The notes under the pieces are model-generated. The model was not told the origin of the DNA and made no database searches. It was given only the letters and a program-made list of their open reading frames with translations. From an uncultured Bacteroidales bacterium (GTDB taxonomy: Bacteria > Bacteroidota > Bacteroidia > Bacteroidales > UBA932), in NCBI GenBank assembly GCA_910585445.1, contig CAJUEK010000028.1, positions 1 through 29,174 of the forward strand: DNA of 29,174 nucleotides. Direction: 5' to 3'. The number at the start of each line of letters is the position of its first letter. The stretch's first letter is position 1. Made by a program: the position numbers and the translations under genes. This document shows positions 1 through 7,796 of this stretch, piece by piece.

Positions 1-55
1 GAAGTCCTAACAACTTATTGTTCAATTATCGGTAAACCTATTTCAGGACAAGACA
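1..55 (-). mobile_element. Fragment of insertion-sequence end (left edge)
   Basis: Bases 2-55 are the exact reverse complement of 29121-29174. Read on the minus strand the element would begin at 55 with TGTCTTGTCCTGAAATAGG and run off the window. A 54-bp identity that ends abruptly at unrelated flanks on both sides is what contig breakage at a multicopy element produces. The TG start is usual for several IS families. No transposase is visible, so the family is not assigned. Confidence 0.5.
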
Positions 56-131
56 CGGTCTGCCATGCTGTTGGAGGAGCATATGCACATGAAAGTCCCA
101 GATAGATTGCTGCCGTTTATAATGTGGCAGG

Positions 132-905
132 CTATGCCAATACCAATTCTACCGGGCAATGGTCTGAACCGAAGATTTCGGTGTGGATGCCGGCCTCGAT
201 TATGCGTTCGCGCATGTTTTCGGAAACCACAAAATAGTCGATGCGCCACCCGGCATTCTTCTCCCTTGCCTTGAAACGGTATGACCACCAGGAATATATG
301 TCCCTTGCATCAGGATACAGATGCCTGAACGTGTCAATGAATCCGGCTTCCAGCAGCTGAGAGAATTTGCCTCTTTCCTCGTCGGTAAATCCTGCATTGC
401 GCCTGTTGCTCTTTGGGTTTTTCAGGTCAATTTCCTGATGGGCCACATTGAGGTCTCCGCATACCACGACTCCCATCTGCCTGCCGTCCGCATTGGTTCG
501 TGCTGCCAGTCCGGTAAGATATGCCCTGAAATCATCCTCCCAGCGCATCCTGTAGTCCAGGCGTGCCAGCTCGTCCTGTGAATTCGGGACATATACGCAT
601 ACAAGGAAGAAGTCTTCCATTTCAAGCGTGATTACACGGCCCTCATGGTCATGCTCATCAATCCCGAGCCCATAGCTGACGGATACCGGCTCATGCTTTG
701 TGAATATGGCCGTACCTGAATATCCTTTCTTGTCCGCATAGTTCCAATACGACTTGTAGCCCGGAAATTCCAGGTCAAGCTGTCCGGCCTGCATCTTGGT
801 TTCCTGCAGGCACAGGAAGTCTGCGTCAAGTTCCGCGAATATGTCTGCGAACCCTTTGCCGCATACGGCACGGAGTCCGTTAACGTTCCACGATATTAGT
901 TTCAT
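132..905 (-). CDS. xth: Exodeoxyribonuclease III (AP endonuclease)
   Basis: 257 aa, full length for the ExoIII/AP-endonuclease 1 family, which cuts DNA 5' of abasic sites and removes nucleotides 3'-5' from duplex DNA in base-excision repair. Motifs in order: WNVNG at residues 6-10, LQETK around residue 35 (metal-binding Glu), GDLNVAH near residue 150 (catalytic Asp/Asn), WRIDYF near 220, and the C-terminal GSDHCPV carrying the Asp-His pair. The protein is cytoplasmic and has no signal peptide. The start ATG gives the canonical MKLISWNVNG N-terminus. The gene is monocistronic or last in a unit; the stop lies 76 bp from the presumed IS end. No strong terminator is visible between its stop and the window edge. 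Confidence 0.95.
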   Translation of the reverse strand: MKLISWNVNGLRAVCGKGFADIFAELDADFLCLQETKMQAGQLDLEFPGYKSYWNYADKKGYSGTAIFTKHEPVSVSYGLGIDEHDHEGRVITLEMEDFFLVCVYVPNSQDELARLDYRMRWEDDFRAYLTGLAARTNADGRQMGVVVCGDLNVAHQEIDLKNPKSNRRNAGFTDEERGKFSQLLEAGFIDTFRHLYPDARDIYSWWSYRFKAREKNAGWRIDYFVVSENMRERIIEAGIHTEIFGSDHCPVELVLA

Positions 906-975
906 CTTTCTGATGCTTTAATTCTATAAATTCGGTCATCACAATCTCCTTGGCATCATGAATAACCATAGACAT
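880..975 (-). CDS. Possible 31-aa leader ORF overlapping the xth start
   Basis: An open frame starting ATG TCT ATG GTT runs into the first codons of xth and stops at a TAA inside xth (880-882). An internal ATG at 939 is preceded by AAGGAG with a 6-nt gap, a textbook Shine-Dalgarno spacing that is rare in this phylum. The frame stays open upstream to about 1070 without an ATG. No homology is recognised. It could be a translationally coupled leader or chance. Confidence 0.22.
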   Translation of the reverse strand: MSMVIHDAKEIVMTEFIELKHQKDETNIVER

Positions 976-1036
976 GTGCTGTGCCGGATTTTTCGGCGAA
1001 TCGTAATGGCGTGATATGCAATCTTTTATAATAAAT

Positions 1037-1060
1037 CGGGTATGCGAAAATATATACCCG
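1037..1060 (-). terminator. Hairpin downstream of cysS
   Basis: A perfect 7-bp stem CGGGTAT/ATACCCG encloses a 10-nt A/T-rich loop. On the minus strand it is followed by an A/T-rich tract rather than a clean T-run, so it is a weak candidate terminator for cysS transcription, about 160 bp past the cysS stop. Confidence 0.35.
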
Positions 1061-1120
1061 TGATTGCTTATTTAGGTGACAGCCAGTGCATTACGGCTCA
1101 CTGTGGCATATTCTGTTGCT

Positions 1121-1212
1121 GTGCCTGCCATTATGGCTTCTGCTTCAGTTTTGTATGACCGCATTCAGATTCGTTATGATGCTGCAGTGCCTGTCATTAT
1201 GCCTCCGGCTTC
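1121..1212. repeat. Imperfect direct repeat pair, 66-bp spacing
   Basis: The 26-bp stretches 1121-1146 and 1187-1212 match at 22 positions; both begin GTGCCTG and contain CATTATG. They fill most of the non-coding gap between cysS and xth. The remainder of this ~316-bp gap holds the small ORF and hairpin listed separately. Confidence 0.35.
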
Positions 1213-1221
1213 GGATTTTCG

Positions 1222-2793
1222 TCAGTCGAGAGTCCACTCTATTCCGTCCTTGGTATCCTTTATCTGGATTCCTATGGCTTTGAGTTCATCACGTATGCGG
1301 TCGCTTGTGGCCCAGTCTTTTGCAGCCTTTGCCGCTTTACGCTGTTCGATGACCATATGCATCAGCCCGTCTATGGTCTTGGCTGCCTTTCCGCCGCCGT
1401 TTTCTTCATCCTTGAGACCGAGCACTCCGTAAACGATATTGTCAAACAGGGCTACAAGGGCCTGGAGGTCTTCCTTGGACAGCTTGAGCTTCTTGTCCTT
1501 TGCACTGTTTATGAGTCTCACCGCGTCAAATATATGTGACAGTGCGATAGGAGTGTTCAGGTCGTCGCAAAGGGCTGCATAGGTGTTCTCAACAATGTCC
1601 TTGATTTCTTTGCTTGTTGCAGTTATGCTTCCCTCCTCAGGTGCAGTCGATGTGAGGAACTCTCCATATGCAAGGTTGCCTGCGTCATGCCCGTCTGTAC
1701 CTTTTGCTGTTGACGTCACTCCTGCTGCAGACGCAAGTTCTTTCAGGTCCTTGACGGCCTGCAGAATCCTTTTGAGACCTTTTTCCGCTGCCTGAAGTGC
1801 CTCGTTGCTGAAGTCAAGCGTTCCGCGGTAATGTGCCTGGAGTATGAAGAAGCGCACAGTCATAGGAGAATATGCCTGTGCAAGTTTCGGATGGGTACCG
1901 GCAAATAGCTCAGGAAGAGTGATGAAATTGCCGAGCGACTTGCCCATCTTCTTTCCTTCTATGGTAATCATGTTGTTGTGCATCCAGTATCTGACTCCTC
2001 CGGTTCCCCTTGAAGCCGTATTCTGTGCAATCTCGCATTCGTGGTGAGGGAACAGGAGATCCATTCCGCCTCCGTGTATGTCGAATTCTTTTCCGAGATA
2101 TTTCTCGCTCATTGCGGAGCATTCGAGATGCCATCCAGGGAAGCCGTCGCTCCATGGTGAAGGCCAGCGCATTATATGTTCAGGTGAAGCCTTTTTCCAC
2201 AATGCGAAGTCATATGATGCGCGTTTGTCCTGCTGTCCGTCAAGCTCGCGTGTGCCTTCCTTGACCTCATCGAGCGTGCGTCCTGACAGGATGCCGTATT
2301 TATGGTCCCTGTCATATTTCATGACATCGAAATATATCGATCCGTTGCTTTCATAAGCATAGCCTGCGTCAATGATTTTCTTGACGATTGCAATCTGCTC
2401 CATGATGTGGCCTGATGCCCGCGGCTCTATTGAAGGCGGTGCTACGTTAAGCTCGCGCATTGCCTCATGATAGCGGAGGGTACATGCCTGGGCGACTTCC
2501 ATAGGCTCCAGCTGTTCGAGCCGAGCTTTTTTTGCGATTTTGTCCTCGCCCTCGTCTGCATCATGCTCAAGATGTCCGACGTCGGTTATGTTCCTGACAT
2601 AGCGGACCTTATATCCGAGGTGCCTGAGGAGTTTGACGAATACGTCATATGTCACTCCAGGTCTTGCATGCCCCAGATGGGCGTCTCCATAGACCGTAGG
2701 ACCGCAGACATAAAGGCCTACATGTCCTTCATTTATCGGCTTGAACAGCTCTTTTTTTCTTGAAAGTGAGTTCGTGATATATAATTCTCTCAT
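1222..2793 (-). CDS. cysS: Cysteine--tRNA ligase
   Basis: 523 aa class I aminoacyl-tRNA synthetase that charges tRNA-Cys. Seen: zinc-ligand Cys30 in YVCGPTVYGD, the HIGH-type motif HLGH at residues 39-42, WHLECSAMS and FPHHECEIAQ (further zinc ligands), and the KMSKS-loop variant KMGKSLGN. The C-terminal anticodon-binding part ends RDELKAIGIQIKDTKDG. The start is the ATG giving MRELYITNSL; a 27-codon in-frame upstream extension is rejected because it would cross the promoter at 2816-2848 and lacks family similarity. An extra segment of roughly 40 residues rich in Ala/Thr/Gly/Glu lies between the catalytic core and the helical domain, which makes the protein slightly longer than the usual ~490. 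Confidence 0.96.
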   Translation of the reverse strand: MRELYITNSLSRKKELFKPINEGHVGLYVCGPTVYGDAHLGHARPGVTYDVFVKLLRHLGYKVRYVRNITDVGHLEHDADEGEDKIAKKARLEQLEPMEVAQACTLRYHEAMRELNVAPPSIEPRASGHIMEQIAIVKKIIDAGYAYESNGSIYFDVMKYDRDHKYGILSGRTLDEVKEGTRELDGQQDKRASYDFALWKKASPEHIMRWPSPWSDGFPGWHLECSAMSEKYLGKEFDIHGGGMDLLFPHHECEIAQNTASRGTGGVRYWMHNNMITIEGKKMGKSLGNFITLPELFAGTHPKLAQAYSPMTVRFFILQAHYRGTLDFSNEALQAAEKGLKRILQAVKDLKELASAAGVTSTAKGTDGHDAGNLAYGEFLTSTAPEEGSITATSKEIKDIVENTYAALCDDLNTPIALSHIFDAVRLINSAKDKKLKLSKEDLQALVALFDNIVYGVLGLKDEENGGGKAAKTIDGLMHMVIEQRKAAKAAKDWATSDRIRDELKAIGIQIKDTKDGIEWTLD

Positions 2794-2815
2794 GATGATA
2801 TTTTTTCGCATTCTG

Positions 2816-2848
2816 CAAATATACAGAAAGTCGAGTGCAGAGGCAAAA
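2816..2848 (-). promoter_or_regulatory. cysS promoter
   Basis: The minus strand shows TTTTG (2844-2848), a 20-bp spacer and TATATTTG (2816-2823), an excellent fit to the Bacteroidetes primary sigma consensus. It lies 23 bp upstream of the cysS ATG, and its -33 part lies inside the first ~81-bp repeat unit. Confidence 0.75.
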
Positions 2849-3149
2849 TTTATTTTGACTATGCCGAGACGCATCAGTATATATGTCCGTTAGGACAAAT
2901 ATAGCAAAAAGCTGAGAGCAAAACGTCAAGTTTACTTGTAAGTTTTGCCGAAGCCCAAGCGTATATGTGAGCGAAAGCTCAAATATAGCTAAAGTTGAGT
3001 GCAGAGGGAAAATTTATTTTCACTCTGCCGAGTTGTGGCGTGTATATGAGCCTTGGCTCAAATGTAGTAAAAGTCGAAAGCAAAAAGCAAAGTTTACTTT
3101 GATTATGCCGAGAACATGACATATATATGAGCGTCAATTCAAATATAAT
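2827..3149. repeat. Four tandem ~81-bp promoter-like repeat units
   Basis: Units begin at about 2827, 2908, 2991 and 3070, each opening with AAAG and then a T/C-GAG-like segment. Each contains a short palindrome around TTTA (for example CAAAATTTATTTTG), then TGCCGA, then a second small palindrome (GTCC/GGAC, TGAGC/GCTCA, TGAGCC/GGCTCA in units 1-3). Each closes on the minus strand with a TAnnTTTG box at 2896, 2980, 3059 and 3140. Stem sequences differ between units while pairing is kept in most. The array directly abuts the cysS promoter, which supplies a fifth box. Confidence 0.75.
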
Positions 3150-3196
3150 GTTTTGCAGAATATTTTCTCCTTACCGGAACTGCAACACACCGCAAC

Positions 3197-3230
3197 AACG
3201 GCGGCTCCTTTTTTCAAAGGAACCGCCGTT
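3197..3230. terminator. GC-rich hairpin terminator after the barrel gene
   Basis: A 15-bp stem AACGGCGGCTCCTTT pairs with AAAGGAACCGCCGTT with one non-Watson-Crick position and a 4-nt loop. T-rich sequence follows on the plus strand. It sits ~80 bp beyond the stop of the minus-strand barrel gene and may work in either direction. Confidence 0.6.
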
Positions 3231-3308
3231 TGTGTTTTTCAGATGCTGTGAATATTGCACCCTGGTCTTAATGGTCAGGTGCAAATCCACCCAAGTGATT
3301 TCTTCGGA

Positions 3309-3773
3309 TTAGAATCTGTAGCGTACACCGATTGTCGGTACGAAGCCGTAAAGTCCGCCTTTATAAAAGTGTGCACCGTCATGAACAGCTACACCGAACT
3401 GTGGCCTGAGGTCAACTGAAAGCTGCAGAGGGAACCAGAATGTGTACTCAAGTCCTACCTGTCCGACAGCTGCAATGTGAAAACTGTTGTTGAAGCCATA
3501 TCCGAGGGATGCACCAGGACCTGCATAGAATCCCCACTCACCTCTTGAAGTCCAATCCGGCTGTGCGATCATGAAGTTGTATGTCGCTGTAGCATCGATT
3601 GCGTCGAAAAGGAATAATCCGAGGTTTGCCTCAACGAAGTCTGCGCCTCTTACTGTGTGCTGGTAGCTCGCCTCGATTCCATAAGCCAGGCGACCTCCGA
3701 TTGCTCTTGGCTGAGCAGAAGCAGCAACTGCAAATCCGAGTGCAAGAGCTGCGATAATGATAATCTTCTTCAT
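3309..3773 (-). CDS. Small outer-membrane beta-barrel protein
   Basis: 154 aa with a clear Sec signal peptide (MKKIIIIAALALGFAVAASA, cleavage before Q21), leaving ~133 mature residues. These show alternating hydrophobic/polar stretches, many Gly and aromatic residues, and a terminal VRYRF; the final Phe is the usual BAM-recognised signature of outer-membrane barrels. The size suits an eight-strand barrel of the OmpX/OmpW-like or porin-family type, but no specific family is recognised. It is monocistronic, with its own promoter at 3814-3847 and a hairpin terminator downstream. Function unknown; structural or small-molecule binding roles are possible. Confidence 0.85.
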   Translation of the reverse strand: MKKIIIIAALALGFAVAASAQPRAIGGRLAYGIEASYQHTVRGADFVEANLGLFLFDAIDATATYNFMIAQPDWTSRGEWGFYAGPGASLGYGFNNSFHIAAVGQVGLEYTFWFPLQLSVDLRPQFGVAVHDGAHFYKGGLYGFVPTIGVRYRF

Positions 3774-3813
3774 ATCTATAAAATTTAGTTAATGTCTTAG
3801 GCACACCATTATG

Positions 3814-3847
3814 CAAAGATAATGAAAAACTGCAATGGCTGTCCAAA
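3814..3847 (-). promoter_or_regulatory. Promoter of the barrel gene
   Basis: The minus strand has TATCTTTG (3814-3821) matching TAnnTTTG, preceded after 22 bp by TTTG (3844-3847). The -7 box lies 40 bp before the ATG, giving a leader of about 33 nt. Confidence 0.6.
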
Positions 3848-4406
3848 AAACTTACGAAACTTATTCTGCCATCTTGAATGAACTGTCTGATTTTCTGCAA
3901 CAAACCTGTTCTGTGAGACAGATTAAATAACAGCTGCGTAAAGCCTTGGGAATGAAAACCATGCATGTCAATCGAGCAATAACGGGTGTGCGTCGGCAAT
4001 CAAGCATTGCAGGCATCTGTCACTGTGTAATCTTTTTCTATAGCGTTTGCTGAGTGATAACAACATTACTGATGACCTTGCATACCGCTGCTCATGCGTG
4101 CCCTTGAGCAAATCGGAGTGAAGAAAGGCAATTTGTGTTGCGGTGTCTTCCGGAGCAATGCCCTTTTTATGTTTTTGCAGACACCTTTTCCTTGCGCTTC
4201 CCGATAATTTGCCGGCATTTTTCAACTATCTGTTTATAGTGTTTGAGATGGACTGGGATTTTAAGCTCACTCACCGCTCTTTTCCCGGCTCTCTTCCTCA
4301 TGTCTCATCTCTGTTCTCTCCCAAGTCACAGCACAAATTTGCAGGCAGGTAAATTTTGCATTGAGTCAGTACCATTTGGTACCTGGCCAATAATATTTAT
4401 CAAAAA

Positions 4407-4486
4407 CGGTTTAAAAAATGGGCCAGATTTTTACGGAATGCTCTCGAAAAGAAATTCGGTTTAAGAATCGCCCGGAATTTTTACCG
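4407..4486. repeat. Two 30-bp near-repeats at 50-bp spacing
   Basis: Stretches 4407-4436 and 4457-4486 both start CGGTTTAA and carry ATTTTTAC near the end, with most of the positions between them shared. The spacing is exactly 50 bp. No function is apparent. Confidence 0.4.
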
Positions 4487-4587
4487 TTTTCTCAGTGCAG
4501 CTTGCCTAAGATGACATGAAATAATTGCATAAAGTACCCCGTAGCGTGTGGAGGCGAAATGACTGTCCATCAATATTCTGCAGGGAT

Positions 4588-4613
4588 ACGATTCCCTGTC
4601 TTATGGGAATCGT
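4588..4613. other. Perfect 9-bp stem-loop
   Basis: ACGATTCCC pairs perfectly with GGGAATCGT across an 8-nt loop. There is no T-run on either side, so it is unlikely to be an intrinsic terminator. It could be a protein-binding palindrome or RNA structure in the pnp downstream region. Confidence 0.4.
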
Positions 4614-4710
4614 GCGGCTGGATGTGTTGAGTGTCAGTTTGTTATATGCTAAGGGATTTCGCATTGACCTATAATGATGACAGGTCCGGTGATGCCACCG
4701 AAAAACAAGA

Positions 4711-4749
4711 AAAAGGGGCCTGAATAATATTTTTTATTCAGCCCCTTTT
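4711..4749 (-). terminator. Rho-independent terminator of pnp
   Basis: On the minus strand AAAAGGGGCTGAATAA pairs with TTATTCAGGCCCCTTTT (one bulged base) around a short A/T loop and ends in a T-run. It lies ~60 bp past the pnp stop. The sequence is nearly symmetrical, so it could also stop plus-strand transcripts. Confidence 0.8.
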
Positions 4750-4809
4750 CATAGGCGGTAAGGACAAAGACAATATGTCCTTACCAATTATATAATAAAA
4801 GCTAAAGTC

Positions 4810-7155
4810 TTAGAACATCTCCGGCTCGTTGCCTGAGTTGTTGTCGCCATACTCGGCAGGTCCTTCTGGGCGGCGGTTCTCAAAACGAGGTCCCCTGTTG
4901 TCCCTGCGGTCGTCACGGCGTGGTCCGCGATTATCACGGCGGTCATCACGACGCATTCCTCCGCGCTCGTCACGGCGAGGTCCACGCTCTGGACGCGGCC
5001 TGCGCTCCGGCTCGACATATCCCTCCGGCTTTTCAATGAGAGCCTTGCGTGAAAGTCTCATCTTGCCGGTCTTGCTGTCGATTTCGAGAAGCTTCACGTC
5101 AATCTCGTCACCGATATTGAGCACATCCTCTACTTTCTCAGTCTTCTTCCAGTCAATCTCTGACACATGGAGAAGGCCTTCCTTGCCAGGGAGAATCTCT
5201 ATGAACGCTCCGAACTCGAGGATTGAAACAACCTTTCCGTGATATACTGTGCCTACCTCAGGAACAGCGCAGATGCCGTTGATCCATGCGAGTGCGTTGT
5301 CCATTGACTCCTTGTTCTCACCGAAGATGTCAACAACTCCCTCAGATACGCCGTTGGTGTTCTCCTCAGTGATTGTGATGACAGTGCCGGTCTCCCTCTG
5401 AATCTTCTGGATAACCTCTCCGCCTTTTCCGATGATGGCTCCGATGAAGTCTCCCGGAACACGTATCTGGATGATGCGAGGTACAAATGGCTTGTAGTCC
5501 TCACGAGGCTCGCTGATGGTCTTCATCATCTCGCCCATGATGTGCATCCTGCCCTGGCGTGCCTGCTCGAGAGCTTTTGCAAGAACATCGTAAGAAAGAC
5601 CGTCAACCTTGATGTCCATCTGGGTGGCTGTGATACCGTCCTTTGTTCCTGTCACCTTGAAGTCCATGTCTCCGAGGTGGTCCTCGTCACCGAGTATGTC
5701 GGTAAGGATTGCATAGCGTCCGTTAGGATTCTCCTTGTCTGTGATAAGACCCATTGCGACTCCGGCAACCGGCTTCTTGATTTTAACTCCGGCGTCCATG
5801 AGAGCGAGGCATCCTGCACATACGGTAGCCATTGATGATGAGCCGTTTGACTCAAGAATGTCTGAAACTACGCGAACTGCATACGGATTCTCCGGTGCCA
5901 TAGGAATCATCGGCTTCAATGCCCTGTAAGCCAGGTTTCCGTGTCCTATCTCACGACGTCCCACGCCTCTCTGAGCCTTTGCGTCTCCAGTTGAGAACGG
6001 AGGGAAGTTATAGTGGAGCACAAACTGGTCTGTTCCCTGAACGAGCACCTCGTCACGCTCTTTCATGTCAAGCTTTGTTCCGAGAGTCACTGTAGAGAGA
6101 GACTGGGTCTCTCCGCGGGTGAAGATTGCGGAACCGTGAGCGCAAGGAAGGTAGCTTGTCTCGCACCATATAGGGCGGACCTGTGTGGTGCTTCTTCCGT
6201 CGAGACGGAGTCCTTCGTCAAGAATCATATTCCTCATGGCAGCCTTCTCGACAGCATGGTAATATCTCTCGACCATCATCCTCTTCTCTTCGCGCTCCTC
6301 TTCAGGAAGGGTCATGTAGAACTCCTCCTTGAGTGCCTCGAATGCGTCAGATCTCTCGTGCTTTGCTGAGCCTGACTTTGCTATGGCGTAGCACTTGTCG
6401 TAGCAGAAGTCCTGTATGGCCTTGCGAAGCTCCTCATCGTTCTCCTCGTGACAGTAGCTTCTCTTTACAGTCTTTCCGACTGCCTCTGTAAGCTCCATCT
6501 GCACTTTGCAGTGCTTCTTTATCTCTTCGTGCGCGAACTTGATTGCCTCAAGCAGGTCCTGCTCGCTCACCTCGTTCATCTCACCCTCAACCATCATGAT
6601 GTTGTCGTATGTGGCTGCAACCATGATGTCGATGTCAGCGTCCGCCATCTCGCTGAAGTTAGGGTTGATCTTGAACTCTCCGTTTATCCTTGCGACCCTT
6701 ACCTCTGATATAGGGCCTTCGAACGGTATGTCGCTGACCGCAAGGGCTGCAGATGCTGCAAGTCCTGCAAGAGCGTCTGGCTGGATGTCCTTCTCGGCTG
6801 AGATCAGGTTGACCGTCACGAACACTTCAGCATGGAAATCTTCCGGGAAAAGTGGCCTGAGCGCCCTGTCAACGAGTCTCGCGATGAGAATCTCGTAGTC
6901 GGAAGCCTTTCCCTCACGCTTCATGAAGCCACCCGGGAATCTTCCGGCAGATGCGTATTTCTCCTTGTAGTCAACCTGCAGAGGCATGAAGTCAACATCC
7001 TCTTTCGCATCTTTTGCGCAAGTGACAGCAGCAAGGAGCATAGTGCCGCCCATTTTCACGACCACTGAGCCGTCTGCCTGTTTGGCAAGTTTTCCGGTCT
7101 CGATTTCAATTACCCTACCGTCGGATAATTCGATTTTCTTGTTTATGATATTCAT
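4810..7155 (-). CDS. pnp: Polyribonucleotide nucleotidyltransferase (PNPase)
   Basis: 781 aa phosphorolytic 3'-5' exoribonuclease of mRNA decay. Two RNase PH-like halves: the first carries GRFPGGFMKREGKAS and RALRPLFPEDFHAEV, the second HYNFPPFSTGDAK, GRREIGHGNLAYRAL and the metal-site region around GDEDHLGDMDFKV. A KH domain (about 555-615) contains the GxxG loop IIGKGG. An S1 domain (about 625-700) contains FGAFIEILPGKEGLLHVSEI. The last ~70 residues are a low-complexity Arg/Asp/Gly tail with repeated RRDDRRDNRGPR, longer than the ~711-residue enterobacterial enzyme and probably disordered and RNA-binding. The conserved gene order after rpsO supports the call. A terminator at 7324-7357 separates the two genes, and no clear promoter is visible between them, so readthrough is possible. 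Confidence 0.97.
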   Translation of the reverse strand: MNIINKKIELSDGRVIEIETGKLAKQADGSVVVKMGGTMLLAAVTCAKDAKEDVDFMPLQVDYKEKYASAGRFPGGFMKREGKASDYEILIARLVDRALRPLFPEDFHAEVFVTVNLISAEKDIQPDALAGLAASAALAVSDIPFEGPISEVRVARINGEFKINPNFSEMADADIDIMVAATYDNIMMVEGEMNEVSEQDLLEAIKFAHEEIKKHCKVQMELTEAVGKTVKRSYCHEENDEELRKAIQDFCYDKCYAIAKSGSAKHERSDAFEALKEEFYMTLPEEEREEKRMMVERYYHAVEKAAMRNMILDEGLRLDGRSTTQVRPIWCETSYLPCAHGSAIFTRGETQSLSTVTLGTKLDMKERDEVLVQGTDQFVLHYNFPPFSTGDAKAQRGVGRREIGHGNLAYRALKPMIPMAPENPYAVRVVSDILESNGSSSMATVCAGCLALMDAGVKIKKPVAGVAMGLITDKENPNGRYAILTDILGDEDHLGDMDFKVTGTKDGITATQMDIKVDGLSYDVLAKALEQARQGRMHIMGEMMKTISEPREDYKPFVPRIIQIRVPGDFIGAIIGKGGEVIQKIQRETGTVITITEENTNGVSEGVVDIFGENKESMDNALAWINGICAVPEVGTVYHGKVVSILEFGAFIEILPGKEGLLHVSEIDWKKTEKVEDVLNIGDEIDVKLLEIDSKTGKMRLSRKALIEKPEGYVEPERRPRPERGPRRDERGGMRRDDRRDNRGPRRDDRRDNRGPRFENRRPEGPAEYGDNNSGNEPEMF

Positions 7156-7218
7156 TACTTCTTTTTCAACCTGCCTCCCCCATTGGGAGTCATTATTAAT
7201 TCTCTGTCCCGTCCATAC

Positions 7219-7238
7219 GGAGTCCTGATCGTGACTCC
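7219..7238 (-). promoter_or_regulatory. Small hairpin in the rpsO-pnp gap
   Basis: GGAGTC and GACTCC form a perfect 6-bp stem with an 8-nt loop about 65 bp upstream of the pnp ATG. pnp leaders are structured and autoregulated in enterobacteria; a similar role here is only a guess. Confidence 0.25.
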
Positions 7239-7323
7239 TACATATAGTTACGTCTATATATTGTTCTGCCCGGTGGCGCTGCAGGTTGATTTGTTAACGC
7301 CAGCGGAGCTTCTTTGCGTGAAA

Positions 7324-7357
7324 AAAGGGGGAAATCCCATCAGGTAAATCCCCCTTT
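7324..7357 (-). terminator. Rho-independent terminator after rpsO
   Basis: On the minus strand AAAGGGGGA pairs with TCCCCCTTT and continues as a run of six T, 25 bp past the rpsO stop. It probably attenuates transcription into pnp. Confidence 0.8.
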
Positions 7358-7381
7358 CGCCGGTTCCTACTATGATGTAGC

Positions 7382-7657
7382 TTATCGACGGAGGCCAAGC
7401 TCCTTGACGATAGCTCTGTATCTCTCGATGTCAACAGACTTGAGATAATCAAGTACACGACGTCTCTTACCGACGAGCTTCAACAAAGAACGACGTGTAG
7501 AGTAGTCCTTCTTGTTGCTTCTCAGGTGCTCGGTAAGGTGAGCGATACGGTAGGAAAATAGTGCCACCTGGCTCTCAGGAGAACCGGTGTCAGTATTAGA
7601 CTTTCCGTACTTCGCGAAAAGCTCCTGTTTTTTCTCTGGTGCCAAATATTCAGCCAT
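7382..7657 (-). CDS. rpsO: 30S ribosomal protein S15
   Basis: 91 aa, normal length. S15 signatures seen: DTGSPESQVALFSYRIAHLTEHLRSN shortened here to its key parts (DTGSPE, QVALFS, LTEHL), then HDYSTRR-like KDYSTRRSLL and the basic LVGKRRRVLDYL that binds 16S rRNA at the central-domain three-way junction. The C-terminus YRAIVKELGLRR is canonical. It is the first gene of the rpsO-pnp pair, with a strong promoter at 7719-7749. Confidence 0.98.
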   Translation of the reverse strand: MAEYLAPEKKQELFAKYGKSNTDTGSPESQVALFSYRIAHLTEHLRSNKKDYSTRRSLLKLVGKRRRVLDYLKSVDIERYRAIVKELGLRR

Positions 7658-7718
7658 TGCGAAAAAAAGTTAGAGGTTAATGATTAAATATGTTTCGCAC
7701 AGACGGCGAAAGCGGGCG

Positions 7719-7749
7719 CAAATATAGGTATAAATTCCAAGAAAACAAA
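7719..7749 (-). promoter_or_regulatory. rpsO promoter
   Basis: The minus strand reads TTTG (7746-7749), a 19-bp spacer and TATATTTG (7719-7726), a near-perfect Bacteroidetes promoter 61 bp upstream of the rpsO ATG. Confidence 0.8.
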
Positions 7750-7781
7750 CCATTGCCGCAAAAAGCTTATAAAATATTCGC

Positions 7782-7789
7782 TATATTTG
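7782..7789 (+). promoter_or_regulatory. -7 box of the YgjP-like gene
   Basis: TATATTTG matches the -7 consensus exactly. No good -33 TTTG is placed 19-21 bp upstream; the nearest TTG is 26 bp away. The ATG follows the box by only 7 bp, so the transcript would have almost no leader. Confidence 0.55.
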
Positions 7790-7796
7790 CGGCCCT

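Larger units (their letters stand above)
3848..4710. other. Long region with no convincing gene
   Basis: About 860 bp hold only short overlapping open frames on both strands with no recognisable product, start signal or family similarity. Two structured spots are listed separately (direct repeats at 4407-4486, hairpin at 4588-4613). It may be a decayed gene region or regulatory space. Confidence 0.5.

Noticed and set aside
2794..2929. Upstream extension of cysS and a 66-aa frame in the ~81-bp repeats
   Set aside because: The extension lacks family similarity and crosses the promoter; the other frame is repeat sequence.
3968..4464. Short frames on both strands in the gene-empty region (85, 69 and 73 aa)
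   Set aside because: They overlap one another, have no recognisable domain, and lack promoter or start-site support.
4829..5242. 137-aa plus-strand frame opposite the pnp tail
   Set aside because: Arg/Ser repeats are the mirror of the low-complexity pnp tail.
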